Made by a program: the position numbers and the translations under genes. DNA of 64,000 nt, taken from assembly GCA_943914835.1 (NCBI GenBank), contig CALUDO010000003.1:1-64000 (forward strand). The letters are read 5' to 3'. The notes below the pieces were generated by a model, which was given only the letters and a program-made list of their open reading frames with translations, searched no databases and had not been told where the DNA came from. Shown here one piece after another: positions 34,342-43,901 of the stretch; the first letter of the stretch is position 1, and each line of letters starts with the position of its first letter. The DNA is from an uncultured Eremococcus sp. GTDB taxonomy: Bacteria; Bacillota; Bacilli; Lactobacillales; Aerococcaceae.

Positions 34342-35763
34342 TTAAACTTCCTCACTTTCCGAATCTGCTCCAGGTAGGAAAATAGTAAAGACACTGCCCT
34401 TATTCACGCTGCTTTCAACATCAATCGTCCCGTGATGGGCATCAATTAAGGTTTTGACTAAGGATAAGCCAATCCCAGATTCACCAAACTTAGTATTCTT
34501 TCGTGAGACATCCACCTTATAAAAACGTTCCCAAATCCGTTTCAGCTCCTTAGCATCCATGCCAATTCCCTGGTCAATCACCTTAATTTCCACTCCTTTT
34601 TCAAGCCTTCTCCCTCGAATGGTTATGGGGGCATGGTCTGAAAATTGAATGGCATTGGTGATTAAGTTGATAAAAACTTGTGATAAACGATCATGGTCTC
34701 CCCACAAGGTCAATCCTTCTTCGATATCCAAGATGATTTGATCATCCTTCTCCTGAGCTTTAAGGTCCATTTGAGACTTAATGCCGGTGAAGAATTTTCT
34801 TCCATTAATTCTGACAGGTGACAGAGTAAATTGGCCGGTACGAACTTTCTCATAATCTAAGTTCTCATTGACCAAGCGAGTGAGACGTTGTGTCTCGCGG
34901 TAAATTAATTCCAAACTGCGTTGCCGGTGCTTATCCGGGATGACATGATTAATTAAGCCTTCGCTAATCCCTCCCATGGTTGTTAAGGGGGTCCGCATCT
35001 CATGGGCCACATCCATCATAAATTGTCGTCTCAGATCTTCCTGGCGTTTAATCTCTTCCTGTGATTCCATCAATGATTGGGTCATGGCATCGAAATCTCG
35101 CGCCAGGTCTCCAAATTCATCCTTGCCACTTGTATCAATCTGTAAGTCATAATTCCCTTGACTAATTTCCTTAGTAGCCGATTGAAGACGGTGAATCTTA
35201 CGGGTTTGGAAAAAGGCATAGGCTATAGAAATTAAGACTCCAATAAAAATAGCCACCATAACAGATAGGTATATATTTTCCCGAACCTGGGTCAGCTCTT
35301 GCTCCAAGTCATCCAAGGGCGCCCCCAGACTGATAAAGCCTGTTGGAAATTCTCCCACATCATGGTGGGGAAGATAAACCGTTAAATATTGTTCACTCTT
35401 GCCTTCTTTGGTAATCCGTTCAATGGTTCGAAAACCCAAAACCTCATTAGAGTTCAACTGATTTAAATCTTCCTGGCTTAAGCTAGCATTGTTTCGTTGA
35501 TCATAAGAAGGATAAATGGTTCGTCCATCCGGCAAGTAAACCTGAATCAAAATATTCTCACTCGCCAAGAGCTGAGAGGCTCGGTAAAGGTCTTCTCGCG
35601 AGAAATTATTACCAATAATATTCCGACCGTAATTCATAAGTTGTTCCTGTCGGCTTTCTTCAATGGAAGTTGTAATATAGTCTTCCATTCGAGTAGCAAT
35701 AATGGCTAAGGCAACAAAGATAACTAATAAGAGCCCAATAACCTGTTGCCAGAGGAACTTCAT
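34342..35763 (-). CDS. Sensor histidine kinase
   Basis: 473 residues. Two membrane helices (about 8-24 and 164-186) flank a 140-residue extracytoplasmic sensor; HAMP domain (187-240), HisKA with phospho-accepting His254 (DVAHEMRTPLTT), and ATPase with N box NLITNAIQFS, DQGIGM and GESGIGLSLVKTL. ATG overlaps the response regulator stop (ATGA). The signal cannot be deduced; the downstream quinone reductase hints at redox or envelope stress, which is inference. Confidence 0.93.
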   Translation of the reverse strand: MKFLWQQVIGLLLVIFVALAIIATRMEDYITTSIEESRQEQLMNYGRNIIGNNFSREDLYRASQLLASENILIQVYLPDGRTIYPSYDQRNNASLSQEDLNQLNSNEVLGFRTIERITKEGKSEQYLTVYLPHHDVGEFPTGFISLGAPLDDLEQELTQVRENIYLSVMVAIFIGVLISIAYAFFQTRKIHRLQSATKEISQGNYDLQIDTSGKDEFGDLARDFDAMTQSLMESQEEIKRQEDLRRQFMMDVAHEMRTPLTTMGGISEGLINHVIPDKHRQRSLELIYRETQRLTRLVNENLDYEKVRTGQFTLSPVRINGRKFFTGIKSQMDLKAQEKDDQIILDIEEGLTLWGDHDRLSQVFINLITNAIQFSDHAPITIRGRRLEKGVEIKVIDQGIGMDAKELKRIWERFYKVDVSRKNTKFGESGIGLSLVKTLIDAHHGTIDVESSVNKGSVFTIFLPGADSESEEV

Positions 35764-36473
35764 TCAGCGTCACCGGGTTCTTCGTACTTATAGCCCACTC
35801 CCCAGACCGTTTGTATCAACTGCGGACCAACGGCTTCGATTTTCTGTCTTAACTTTTTGATATGGGCATCGACGGTTCGCTCATCACCATAGAAAGGATC
35901 TTCCCATAAAGATGTTAGTAGGTCATCACGAGAAAATACTCGTTTGGGACTTCCCGCGAAGGTTACCAAGAGATCAAATTCTTTAGGTGTCAAATTCTCT
36001 ATTTCTTCTTGATCATAGAAAGCTTCCCGAGTAGAGGTATTAATCTTCAAGTGCTTAGTTGTCACATCATAGTCCTTATCTACTTGACTAAGATCACTCG
36101 GAGTTAACTGGGCCCGGCGATGGAGGGCCTTCATCCGGGCTAGGAGGGTCATGGGAGAGAAAGGCTTAGTAACATAATCATCTGCCCCCATCTCAAAACC
36201 AATCACTTGGTCACTTTCAGAATCCCGTGCTGTTAACATAATGATAGGGGTCTCAGCCGAAATTTTACGGATTTGCCGGCATATTTGCATTCCATCCAGA
36301 CTAGGTAAGTTCAAGTCTAAGATAACAATATCCCAATGATTTGGTTGCGCCTTATAGGCATCAAATCCTTCTTGACCGTCGTATTTAAAGGTTGCATGAT
36401 AGTCTTCGCTTTCAAAGAACATTTCCATCATTTCACTTACAGATTCATTATCCTCAATCATCAATATATTCAT
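35760..36473 (-). CDS. OmpR/PhoB-family response regulator
   Basis: 237 residues. Receiver with acidic pocket IEDNE and phospho-acceptor Asp53 (VILDLNLPSLDG), conserved MLTARD, then a winged-helix DNA-binding domain (LTPKEFDLLVTFAGSPKRV, DAHIKKLRQKI). First gene of the operon with the kinase, reductase and small protein. AAAGGAGG site. Confidence 0.94.
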   Translation of the reverse strand: MNILMIEDNESVSEMMEMFFESEDYHATFKYDGQEGFDAYKAQPNHWDIVILDLNLPSLDGMQICRQIRKISAETPIIMLTARDSESDQVIGFEMGADDYVTKPFSPMTLLARMKALHRRAQLTPSDLSQVDKDYDVTTKHLKINTSTREAFYDQEEIENLTPKEFDLLVTFAGSPKRVFSRDDLLTSLWEDPFYGDERTVDAHIKKLRQKIEAVGPQLIQTVWGVGYKYEEPGDAE

Positions 36474-36496
36474 GCGATAGCCTCCTTTACTTGTGT

Positions 36497-36525
36497 ATTA
36501 TACTACATCTTTGGAATATAAGTAA
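36497..36525 (-). promoter_or_regulatory. Promoter of the two-component operon
   Basis: -35 TTACTT (36520-36525), 17-nt spacer, -10 TATAAT (36497-36502), minus strand. Confidence 0.65.
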
Positions 36526-36538
36526 AAAGAGTCTCCAT

Positions 36539-36585
36539 AAAAAAACACTCATGGACATCGATGAACACATCGACTTCTATGAGTG
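36539..36585 (-). terminator. Terminator after ssb
   Basis: Arms 36546-36563 and 36568-36585 (CACTCATGG... / ...CTATGAGTG, a few mismatches) with a T7 run on the minus strand. Confidence 0.85.
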
Positions 36586-36645
36586 GGTTCAGTGATTAAC
36601 CTTTAACTGTGACAAGCTGTAGCTTATAAAAAGTCTCTGTCTTAA

Positions 36646-37053
36646 TTATACATGAGCGTCTTCACTCGGAGTGACTGTAGCACCTGAAAAAGTCAATTCA
36701 TCATTGAGCAAGGTCATACCATCGGGTCTTTCTGTTTTAACCCGGGCTAAAAGAGTGACTTCCTCAACAATGCATTCAACTACATACCGCGTGATTTTAT
36801 CCTTTCCTTGATAGGATCGGCTCCGCATCCGACCCCGGATAGCTACTTGCTGTCCTTTATGACAAAAGCGCTCCATAATGGAGGCTGCCTGATTCCAGGC
36901 TACCAAAGGAATAAAATCTGTCACGTAGTCTCCTTCCTTGTCTTTATGGTTACGGTTGACTGCTAGAACGTTATTAATCACCTTACGCCCTCCAGAAACC
37001 TCAACACTCTCCACCTCTCTAGCCAGACGACCCACAAACAATGCTTGATTCAT
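36646..37053 (-). CDS. ssb: Single-stranded DNA-binding protein, short form
   Basis: 135 residues. OB-fold: MNQALFVGRLAREVESVEVS, FIPLVAWNQAASIMERFCHKG and GQQVAIRGRMRSRSYQG. The C-terminus ends PSEDAHV and lacks the DDDIPF-type acidic tip through which the main SSB recruits replication and repair enzymes, so this is more likely an SsbB-like paralogue (competence or accessory role) than the essential SSB. Follows whiA. Confidence 0.85.
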   Translation of the reverse strand: MNQALFVGRLAREVESVEVSGGRKVINNVLAVNRNHKDKEGDYVTDFIPLVAWNQAASIMERFCHKGQQVAIRGRMRSRSYQGKDKITRYVVECIVEEVTLLARVKTERPDGMTLLNDELTFSGATVTPSEDAHV

Positions 37054-37111
37054 AAATATACTCCTTTCATACTGTGGATATTTATAAATACACTATCATG
37101 AATCGATTCCG

Positions 37112-38032
37112 CTAAATTTCTTCCGCGATTTGAATAATCTTTCGCAGACGGTGGTTGACACCAGACTTAGAAATTGGACCACTAGGAATTTGCTCGCCTA
37201 ATTCTTTCAAAGACATATCAGGATTGGCCAAACGAAAACGGGCAATTTCCTCCAGCTTATCTGGTAAGGAGCTTAACCCCATCTGGTCTTCGATGAGTCG
37301 AATGGCTTCGACTTGTTTTTGAGCGGCATCAATCGTTTTATTTAAATTGGCATTCTCCATATTGACCAAACGATTCACAGAATTCCGCATATCACGTACA
37401 ATTCGGACATCTTCAAATTCGAACATAGCTGAAGTTGCTCCAATCACCGACAGAAAATCAGCAATCTTCTCTGCTTCTTTCAAATAAGTGATATAACCGT
37501 TTCGCCGAACAACAGTCTTGGCGTTCAAATCAAACTGATTCATCATCTGACAAACATTTTGATTGTGGCTTTCATAATTAGAATAAATTTCTAAATGATA
37601 ATTGGTTGATTCTGGATTATTAACAGACCCTCCTGCTAGAAAGGCTCCACGAAGATAGGAACGAACTTTCTGGGAATCTGCCATAATCTCGGGATCAACT
37701 TCTGTAATAATATGACCATCACGGTAAATGTTCAACTGATTGAGAATCTCTATCACTTGCTGACGGCAACGAACTATATAGACATTATTCTTCTTCAATT
37801 TCATTTTGCGGCGCACCAAGAGTTCACTTTCGGCTTGAAAGTGATCTTTAAGCAGAACATAAATACGACGGGCTATAGCCGCATTTTCACTTTGGATATT
37901 TAAGACAAACTGGCGCTGATAGAGGTGCAAAGAGCCTGACATCTTGATCAAGGCAGCTAATTCCGCTTTAGCGTGCTCCTGGTGAACCTCCAAAAGGGTA
38001 CATTCTTTTTTTACATCGGCAGCAAAGGTCAC
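37112..38032 (-). CDS. whiA: WhiA-family DNA-binding protein
   Basis: 306 residues. Degenerate LAGLIDADG-like N-terminal domain (SYLRGAFLAGGSVNNPE) and C-terminal helix-turn-helix (DMSLKELGEQIPSGPISKSGV). In Firmicutes WhiA influences division and chromosome segregation; in actinobacteria it is a sporulation regulator. Third gene of rapZ-yvcK-whiA. Confidence 0.95.
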   Translation of the reverse strand: MTFAADVKKECTLLEVHQEHAKAELAALIKMSGSLHLYQRQFVLNIQSENAAIARRIYVLLKDHFQAESELLVRRKMKLKKNNVYIVRCRQQVIEILNQLNIYRDGHIITEVDPEIMADSQKVRSYLRGAFLAGGSVNNPESTNYHLEIYSNYESHNQNVCQMMNQFDLNAKTVVRRNGYITYLKEAEKIADFLSVIGATSAMFEFEDVRIVRDMRNSVNRLVNMENANLNKTIDAAQKQVEAIRLIEDQMGLSSLPDKLEEIARFRLANPDMSLKELGEQIPSGPISKSGVNHRLRKIIQIAEEI

Positions 38033-38065
38033 TCAACCACCTCCTCCTTCTTAGACTCGACCAGT

Positions 38066-39073
38066 TTATTTCATAAAGAGTTTACGTGTATTCAATAAGT
38101 GTCCTAACTCCTCAACAACTCGCTCGGTATCGTGATAGGCCCCGCCATTTTTCATACTCAGGAAGTCTGCCGAAATAACACGACACCCCTGGTCGCGCAA
38201 GCCTTGGAAGTCATGCTTCACTTGGAGTAAGTATTCTTCATTCGGTTGATTAAGGATATAATCCTGAGGTACTGGACACGTATTAACCAAGACTGTATCA
38301 ATAAAGTTATGGCCCAAGTGTTGATGGAGAACCTCTACATGGTTGGCATCAGTAAAGTTCTCTGTTTCACCCAATTGGGTCATAATATTACATACATAAA
38401 TAACCTCAGCCTGAGTTTGAGTAATGGCCTCCCCGATCTCTTCAATCATTAAATTAGGCAAAATACTGGTATACAAACTACCCGGTCCCAAGACAATCAT
38501 GTCTGCTTCCATAATCGCATCCACCACTTTAGGCGAGGCACGTAAAGCTGGATCTCCCTGGCTAGTGGTTACCTGAACTTGTTGAATCTTTTTGCGGTGC
38601 CTAGCAATCGAAGATTCTCCTACAGCTATAGACCCATCTTCGAAGAGAGCATTTAAGACCAGAGCTTCTGGAGCCGCGGGTAGGACCTGTCCCCGTAAAT
38701 GCATCCAGTCCGAGAGGGTATCAATTGCCTCAGAAAGGCTCCCCTTCATCTCTTTTAAGGCAGCAATCAATAAATTGCCGATAGCATGGCCGGCTAAGAA
38801 GTCATCCTCAGAATCAAACCGGTATTGAAACATTTCAAGGAAGGTTTCATCCATATCCGCTAAGGCGGACATGCAATTACGGATATCCCCAGGGGGAACC
38901 ACATTCATATAATCTCGAATAATTCCCGAAGACCCCCCATCATCAGCAACAGTCACCACAGCAGAGATATGAGCGTCTAAAGCTTTTAGGCCTCTAAGGA
39001 TGACAGGCAAGCCAGTGCCTCCTCCAATAACGGTTACCTTATAACGCGCTTTACTTTGATTCATATTTATCAC
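38066..39073 (-). CDS. yvcK: YvcK/GlmR-type UDP-GlcNAc-binding regulator
   Basis: 335 residues. CofD-like Rossmann fold: VIGGGTGLPVILRGLKAL, TVADDGGSSGIIRDYM and GPGSLYTSILPNL. In Bacillus and Listeria it steers carbon toward cell-wall precursors. GTG at 39073 overlaps the rapZ stop (GTGA); an ATG three codons later (39064) is the alternative start and spacing does not decide clearly. Confidence 0.94.
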   Translation of the reverse strand: MINMNQSKARYKVTVIGGGTGLPVILRGLKALDAHISAVVTVADDGGSSGIIRDYMNVVPPGDIRNCMSALADMDETFLEMFQYRFDSEDDFLAGHAIGNLLIAALKEMKGSLSEAIDTLSDWMHLRGQVLPAAPEALVLNALFEDGSIAVGESSIARHRKKIQQVQVTTSQGDPALRASPKVVDAIMEADMIVLGPGSLYTSILPNLMIEEIGEAITQTQAEVIYVCNIMTQLGETENFTDANHVEVLHQHLGHNFIDTVLVNTCPVPQDYILNQPNEEYLLQVKHDFQGLRDQGCRVISADFLSMKNGGAYHDTERVVEELGHLLNTRKLFMK

Positions 39074-39942
39074 TTTTCCTTAATTCGAGCGTCTCGGTGA
39101 GCTACATTAACCGCATATTGGTCATTCTTCAACTGCATACCAAGACGTTCTGCAATCGCCACCGACCGATGTTGTCCCCCAGTGCAACCAACCGCTATGG
39201 TCACACTTGCCTTACCCTCTTTCTTGTAGCCGGGTAGGCAGTACTCGACTAGATCAATAAATTTGGAATAAAATGTCTGCGTCTCTGGCTGCTTCATCAC
39301 ATAGTCATAAACAGCTTGGTCTAGACCTGTTTGAGGTCGGAGGGCTTCCACATAATAGGGGTTGGGAAGGAAACGTACATCCATAACAATATCCGCATCG
39401 ATAGGGGTGCCATGCTTGAAACCAAAAGACAAGACCTCAACATGAAAGGGTGTATACTCTTCCGTCATAAAGGTATCCATAATTTCTTGTCTTAACTGTC
39501 TAGGGGTTAAGTCAGAGGTATTAATAATTATTTGGGACCGACTACGGATTTCTGAGAGTATCTCTTTCTCTTTACGAATTCCTTCCAGTAGCCGCCCATT
39601 CTTAGCCAAAGGGTGACTCCGCCGGGTCTCTTTGTATCTCGACACTAGGGCATCTTCATCTGCTTCTAGGAAGAGAATTCGGCTGGTAATTGTTTGATTA
39701 TTAGCCATTGAAGCCACAAGGTTTTCCAACTCATTAAAGAATTCACGAGTCCGCAAGTCAATCACAAGAGCAATCTTAGTAATCTTTCCTGACTCCTTCA
39801 TCAATTCCCAGAATCTAGGAAGGAGACTGGGTGGCATATTATCTATGCAGTAATAGCCAAGATCTTCAAAGCTTTGTACTGCTACGGTTTTGCCTGCTCC
39901 ACTCATACCTGTAACAATGACCAACTCTAATGCATCTGACAT
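39070..39942 (-). CDS. rapZ: RapZ/YvcJ nucleotide-binding protein
   Basis: 290 residues. P-loop VTGMSGAGKTVAVQSFED (residues 10-27), DLRTREFF, and the C-terminal GCTGGQHRSVAIAERL typical of the family. In E. coli RapZ controls GlmZ sRNA decay; in Gram-positives the role is less clear. First gene of the rapZ-yvcK-whiA operon. Confidence 0.95.
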   Translation of the reverse strand: MSDALELVIVTGMSGAGKTVAVQSFEDLGYYCIDNMPPSLLPRFWELMKESGKITKIALVIDLRTREFFNELENLVASMANNQTITSRILFLEADEDALVSRYKETRRSHPLAKNGRLLEGIRKEKEILSEIRSRSQIIINTSDLTPRQLRQEIMDTFMTEEYTPFHVEVLSFGFKHGTPIDADIVMDVRFLPNPYYVEALRPQTGLDQAVYDYVMKQPETQTFYSKFIDLVEYCLPGYKKEGKASVTIAVGCTGGQHRSVAIAERLGMQLKNDQYAVNVAHRDARIKEK

Positions 39943-40034
39943 AGTTATCGCCCCTCACTTATATTTGCTGTCAGTTTTATATCTTATTTTCCAGTCCATC
40001 TATACTTAACGTCCTAGGATCGACCTCATGGAAC

Positions 40035-41759
40035 TTACGCATCCGGTATTAAATCAGCCATGACCTGATCAAAAACAGCTTCTTTATCCTTCAAAGCTTG
40101 TCTTGAATCAGCCCGGATGCCGTAGTAGAGTTTTATCTTCGGCTCTGTCCCACTTGGTCTAAAGGCGAGCCAAGACCCGTCTGCCAACTGATACTTAAGA
40201 ACATTAGATTGAGGCAGGTCCAAATGAGCCACTAGGCCATCTGCACCTCTTGCTTCTTGCTTTAAATAATCATAGCTGGTAACCACAGTCTGGCCAGCCA
40301 TGCTTTCAAAATTCTTATGTCTTAAATCGGCCATAACTTGGGTCATTTTTTTCTTACCTAACTGACCTTGGAATTGCTTGGACAGAGTCTTTTCTTGATA
40401 GTAGCCATGCTTTTGATAAATAGCTTCTAAGGCTTGAACTAAGGAATGACCTTGCTTCTTATGGTAAGCTGTCACTTCAGCTAAGAGAAGTAGGGCCTGG
40501 ATAGCATCTTTATCACGTACAAAGGGTTTAATCAGGTAGCCGTAAGACTCTTCAAAGCCAAACAAGAAATGGTGGTCTTGTTTAGATTGGTAGTCTTTAA
40601 TTTTCTCTGCAATAAACTTAAAGCCAGTCAAAACTGCCACTGTTTTCACACCATAAGAAGCTGTTAAAGCATCTACTAAATCAGTCGAAACAATAGACTT
40701 CACAACCACCCCATTTGTAGGCAGTTGATTTCTTGATGCTTTGGCCTGTAGGAGGTAGTCAACCATGAGAACGGCCAATTGATTCCCACTCAAATGTCGG
40801 TAACTTCCATCCCCGCAGCGAATCATTGCCCCCAGCCGGTCAGCATCAGGGTCACTAGCCAATAGAATATCGGCCTGCTTAGTTTGACCTAAGCTTTCTG
40901 CCAAAGCAAAGGCAGAAGGGTCCTCAGGATTTGGAGAGGTTACCGTAGGGAAGGCTACATTACCTTGCGCTTGTTCCTTAACCGGAAAAACCTGGGTAAA
41001 GCCAGCCTGACTTAAAGCCTCCATACCCATGGCGTAGCCCGTTCCATGAAGGGGAGTAAAGACAATTTTCACTTGGTCCGCCATATCCTTAATCAGATCA
41101 TGATCAACCGATACATCCGCTACTTGGTCAAGGTAAAGTCGATCCAAGTCCGACCCGACCATAGTCAGGAGCTCCTCCTCTTTAAGTTTTTCAGGATCAG
41201 CCACTTCTAAGTCTAGCATGTTAGGAATCTGGCGGATAAAGTCAGTTAAAGCCGCAGCATCTTCAGGCACCATCTGTCCCCCGTCAGGACCGTACACCTT
41301 ATATCCATTATAGTCCGCTGGATTATGGCTAGCAGTGATCATAATCCCCGCGGCCGCCTGTAGTTGACGGACAGCAAAGGATAAAACCGGCGTCGGTCTC
41401 AAGGATTCATACAAATAGACTTTGATTTGGTGGTTACCTAAAATCTTAGCAGCTTCTAAAGCAAATTCCTGAGATAAGTGACGAGAATCATAAGCAATCG
41501 CTACACCACTCTCTTGAGCTTCTTTCCCCTTACTTAGAATTAATTGGGCCAGACCTTCACTGGCTTGACGAACTGTGTAAAGGTTCATCCTGTTAGGACC
41601 AGGTCCTAACAGGCCTCGCATTCCAGCCGTGCCAAAGTCTAATTGCCCAGTAAAAGCATCTTCAAGGTCTACTGAAGGCATTTTATCCATTTGGCTCTTC
41701 ACTTCCTGGTCTAAGTCTGCTTTTGATTGCCACTCTTGATAGCACTCTTGCCACATCAT
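40035..41759 (-). CDS. pgcA: Alpha-phosphoglucomutase / phosphomannomutase
   Basis: 574 residues from the ATG at 41759, which has AGGTGGG 7 nt upstream; a GTG four codons earlier is part of that site. Active-site serine in TASHNPADYNGYKV, metal loop DPDADRLGA, sugar loop GFEESYGYL, and phosphate-binding RPSGTEPKIKLYYG. Interconverts glucose 6- and 1-phosphate for UDP-glucose, teichoic acids and glycolipids. Confidence 0.94.
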   Translation of the reverse strand: MMWQECYQEWQSKADLDQEVKSQMDKMPSVDLEDAFTGQLDFGTAGMRGLLGPGPNRMNLYTVRQASEGLAQLILSKGKEAQESGVAIAYDSRHLSQEFALEAAKILGNHQIKVYLYESLRPTPVLSFAVRQLQAAAGIMITASHNPADYNGYKVYGPDGGQMVPEDAAALTDFIRQIPNMLDLEVADPEKLKEEELLTMVGSDLDRLYLDQVADVSVDHDLIKDMADQVKIVFTPLHGTGYAMGMEALSQAGFTQVFPVKEQAQGNVAFPTVTSPNPEDPSAFALAESLGQTKQADILLASDPDADRLGAMIRCGDGSYRHLSGNQLAVLMVDYLLQAKASRNQLPTNGVVVKSIVSTDLVDALTASYGVKTVAVLTGFKFIAEKIKDYQSKQDHHFLFGFEESYGYLIKPFVRDKDAIQALLLLAEVTAYHKKQGHSLVQALEAIYQKHGYYQEKTLSKQFQGQLGKKKMTQVMADLRHKNFESMAGQTVVTSYDYLKQEARGADGLVAHLDLPQSNVLKYQLADGSWLAFRPSGTEPKIKLYYGIRADSRQALKDKEAVFDQVMADLIPDA

Positions 41760-41794
41760 AGTCGTTCCCACCTTTATATTTTTTAGTCACATTA

Positions 41795-41803
41795 ATTATA
41801 ACA
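41795..41803 (-). promoter_or_regulatory. Extended -10 promoter of pgcA
   Basis: TGT-TATAAT on the minus strand, about 35 nt before the ATG; weak -35. Confidence 0.55.
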
Positions 41804-41832
41804 TGTTCCTTGATTTAAGTAGCCAAACAAGC

Positions 41833-41859
41833 AAAAAGACCTGGCTCCAAGGCCAGATC
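41833..41859 (-). terminator. Terminator after trxB
   Basis: Stem GACCTGGC / GCCAGATC (41838-41845 with 41852-41859, one G-U) followed by TTTTT on the minus strand. Confidence 0.85.
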
Positions 41860-41868
41860 CTTACAGCT

Positions 41869-42810
41869 TTAATCCTTTAGAGCCTGTATATAATCATAAG
41901 CTCCCTGACCGGCAATTGAACCATCTCCAACCGCTGTGGCCACTTGGCGGAGGTGTTTGTACCGAACATCCCCGACGGCAAAAACTCCTGGAACTTTGGT
42001 TTCCATCTTCTCATTGGTTACAATCCAACCTTGGTCATCTGTAATTCCCAAATCTTTCACTAAAGCAGAGTTAGGTACAAGCCCAACATAAATAAAAACG
42101 CCATCGATAGGAAGTTCTTTCCGCTCATCTGTTTTAACATTTCGTACTCCGACTCCAGTCACAGCCTGGTCGCCTTGAATTTCTTCCACGACAGTGTCCC
42201 AAATAAAGTGAATCTTGTCATTAGCAAAGGCTCTATCTTGAAGAATCTTCTGAGCTCTCAATTCATCTCGTCGATGAATAATAGAAACAGATTTAGCAAA
42301 TTGGGTCAGATAAGTCCCTTCTTCAACCGCAGAATCTCCGCCTCCCACGACCACAATGTTCTTATCTCTAAAGAAGAAACCATCACATACAGCACAATAA
42401 GAAACCCCTCGCCCATTCAAGGTATCCTCTCCCGGAACCTGCAACTCACGGTGGTGGGCTCCTGTAGCTAAAATAACCACAGGGGCTTGATAGACCTTAT
42501 CCCCTAAATGAACCTGCTTCATGTCTCCTTCCAGGCTTACTAAAGAAACATCTCCGAATTCATGTTGAGCTCCAAAAGCCATCGCTGAATCATAGAAGTT
42601 CTGAGCAAGGTCTGGTCCTGAAATCTTAGTGTAACCAGGATAATTTTCCACGTCTGCCGTATTAATTAATTCTCCTCCTGGTGCACCTTTTTCAATAAGA
42701 ATGGTCTTTAAGTTCGCTCTTGAAGCATATAAGGCGGCTGTCATTCCTCCAGGACCAGCACCAATTACAAGTACATCCGCCTCGATTATTTGTTTACTTT
42801 CTTCTGTCAT
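41869..42810 (-). CDS. trxB: Thioredoxin reductase
   Basis: 313 residues from the ATG at 42810 (MTEESKQIIEADVLVIGAGP) with AAGGAG upstream. FAD motif GAGPGGMTAALYASRANL, redox-active CAVC (YCAVCDGFFF), NADPH motif GGGDSAVEEGTYL, and C-terminal GVFAVGDVRYKHLRQ. Reduces thioredoxin with NADPH. Follows gpsA; a conserved neighbourhood in Lactobacillales. Confidence 0.95.
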   Translation of the reverse strand: MTEESKQIIEADVLVIGAGPGGMTAALYASRANLKTILIEKGAPGGELINTADVENYPGYTKISGPDLAQNFYDSAMAFGAQHEFGDVSLVSLEGDMKQVHLGDKVYQAPVVILATGAHHRELQVPGEDTLNGRGVSYCAVCDGFFFRDKNIVVVGGGDSAVEEGTYLTQFAKSVSIIHRRDELRAQKILQDRAFANDKIHFIWDTVVEEIQGDQAVTGVGVRNVKTDERKELPIDGVFIYVGLVPNSALVKDLGITDDQGWIVTNEKMETKVPGVFAVGDVRYKHLRQVATAVGDGSIAGQGAYDYIQALKD

Positions 42811-42875
42811 TTCTTGTCTCCTTGTTCTTAGAATCATTTAGTATCCCTTGGGGAGCATTCAAATGAAGGCAATCA

Positions 42876-43901
42876 TTAAATAAAATGATCCACACGGGCT
42901 TCCGATTTGCCTTCACGTTGCATGAGCAATTTCACTAAAGTTTCAACCTCTGCTTCCTGATAAAGGAGCTGATATAAAGCCTTAGTGATAGGCATTTCAA
43001 CCTGTCTCTTTAAAGACAGCTCATAAGCTGCCTGACAGGTAGATAGGCCCTCAATAGCCATATTTATCTTAATCTGAACGTCCTCTAAGCAGAATCCCTG
43101 ACCCAAATATACACCCGCCTGATAATTACGAGAATGGCTAGAAGTGGCCGTTACAATTAAGTCACCTAAACCACTCAAACCTGAGAAGGTCAAAGGGTCT
43201 GCTCCCATGTCAATTCCTAATCGTGAAATCTCTGCCAAACCTCGCGTAATCAAGGCCGCTCTAGAATTATCTCCGTAGCCTAAGCCTTCGATGATACCCG
43301 ATGCTATCGCAATCACATTTTTTAAAGCTCCACCTAATTCAACCCCCAATAGATCTGTATTGGTATACACTCGTAAATACTGATTCATGAAAATTCCCTG
43401 GACTTCCTGTGCCAAGGATAGGGATTGACTTGCGGCTGTCACCATGGTTAACATTTCTCGACTAACTTCCTCGGCATGACTGGGACCAGATAGGGTTGCT
43501 AAGCCACGGTAATAATTAGGATTAATTTCTTCTTCTAGCATCTGGCTAATCCTTAAATGACTGCCGATTTCAATTCCTTTTGACGCATGGACTAAGACAG
43601 GTCTCTCCCCACTTCGGCTAAGGTAATCATTCACTTGCTTAGCTACATTGCGAATTGCCTTGGTTGGAACCACAAATAAAATTAAATCAACTGCATTCAA
43701 GGCTTGCTGGAGATCATCAGTCGCTTTTAAGGCTTGGGGCAGTTGAACGCCTTTCAAATATTTTTCATTCTCCTGGTGGCTGTTAATAGCATCTACCAAG
43801 GCCCGGTCACGGCCCCATAATTGAACCGAATGCCTATTATCCACTAAGACCTTAGCTAAGGCTGTTCCCCAGGAACCACTACCTAAAACAGCTACTTTCA
43901 T
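42876..43901 (-). CDS. gpsA: Glycerol-3-phosphate dehydrogenase [NAD(P)+]
   Basis: 341 residues. N-terminal VAVLGSGSWGTALAKVL nucleotide loop, catalytic lysines in KGIEIG and GALKNVIAIASG, and GLGDLIVTATSSHSRN. Makes sn-glycerol 3-phosphate for phospholipid synthesis. ATG overlaps the lgt stop (ATGA). Confidence 0.95.
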   Translation of the reverse strand: MKVAVLGSGSWGTALAKVLVDNRHSVQLWGRDRALVDAINSHQENEKYLKGVQLPQALKATDDLQQALNAVDLILFVVPTKAIRNVAKQVNDYLSRSGERPVLVHASKGIEIGSHLRISQMLEEEINPNYYRGLATLSGPSHAEEVSREMLTMVTAASQSLSLAQEVQGIFMNQYLRVYTNTDLLGVELGGALKNVIAIASGIIEGLGYGDNSRAALITRGLAEISRLGIDMGADPLTFSGLSGLGDLIVTATSSHSRNYQAGVYLGQGFCLEDVQIKINMAIEGLSTCQAAYELSLKRQVEMPITKALYQLLYQEAEVETLVKLLMQREGKSEARVDHFI

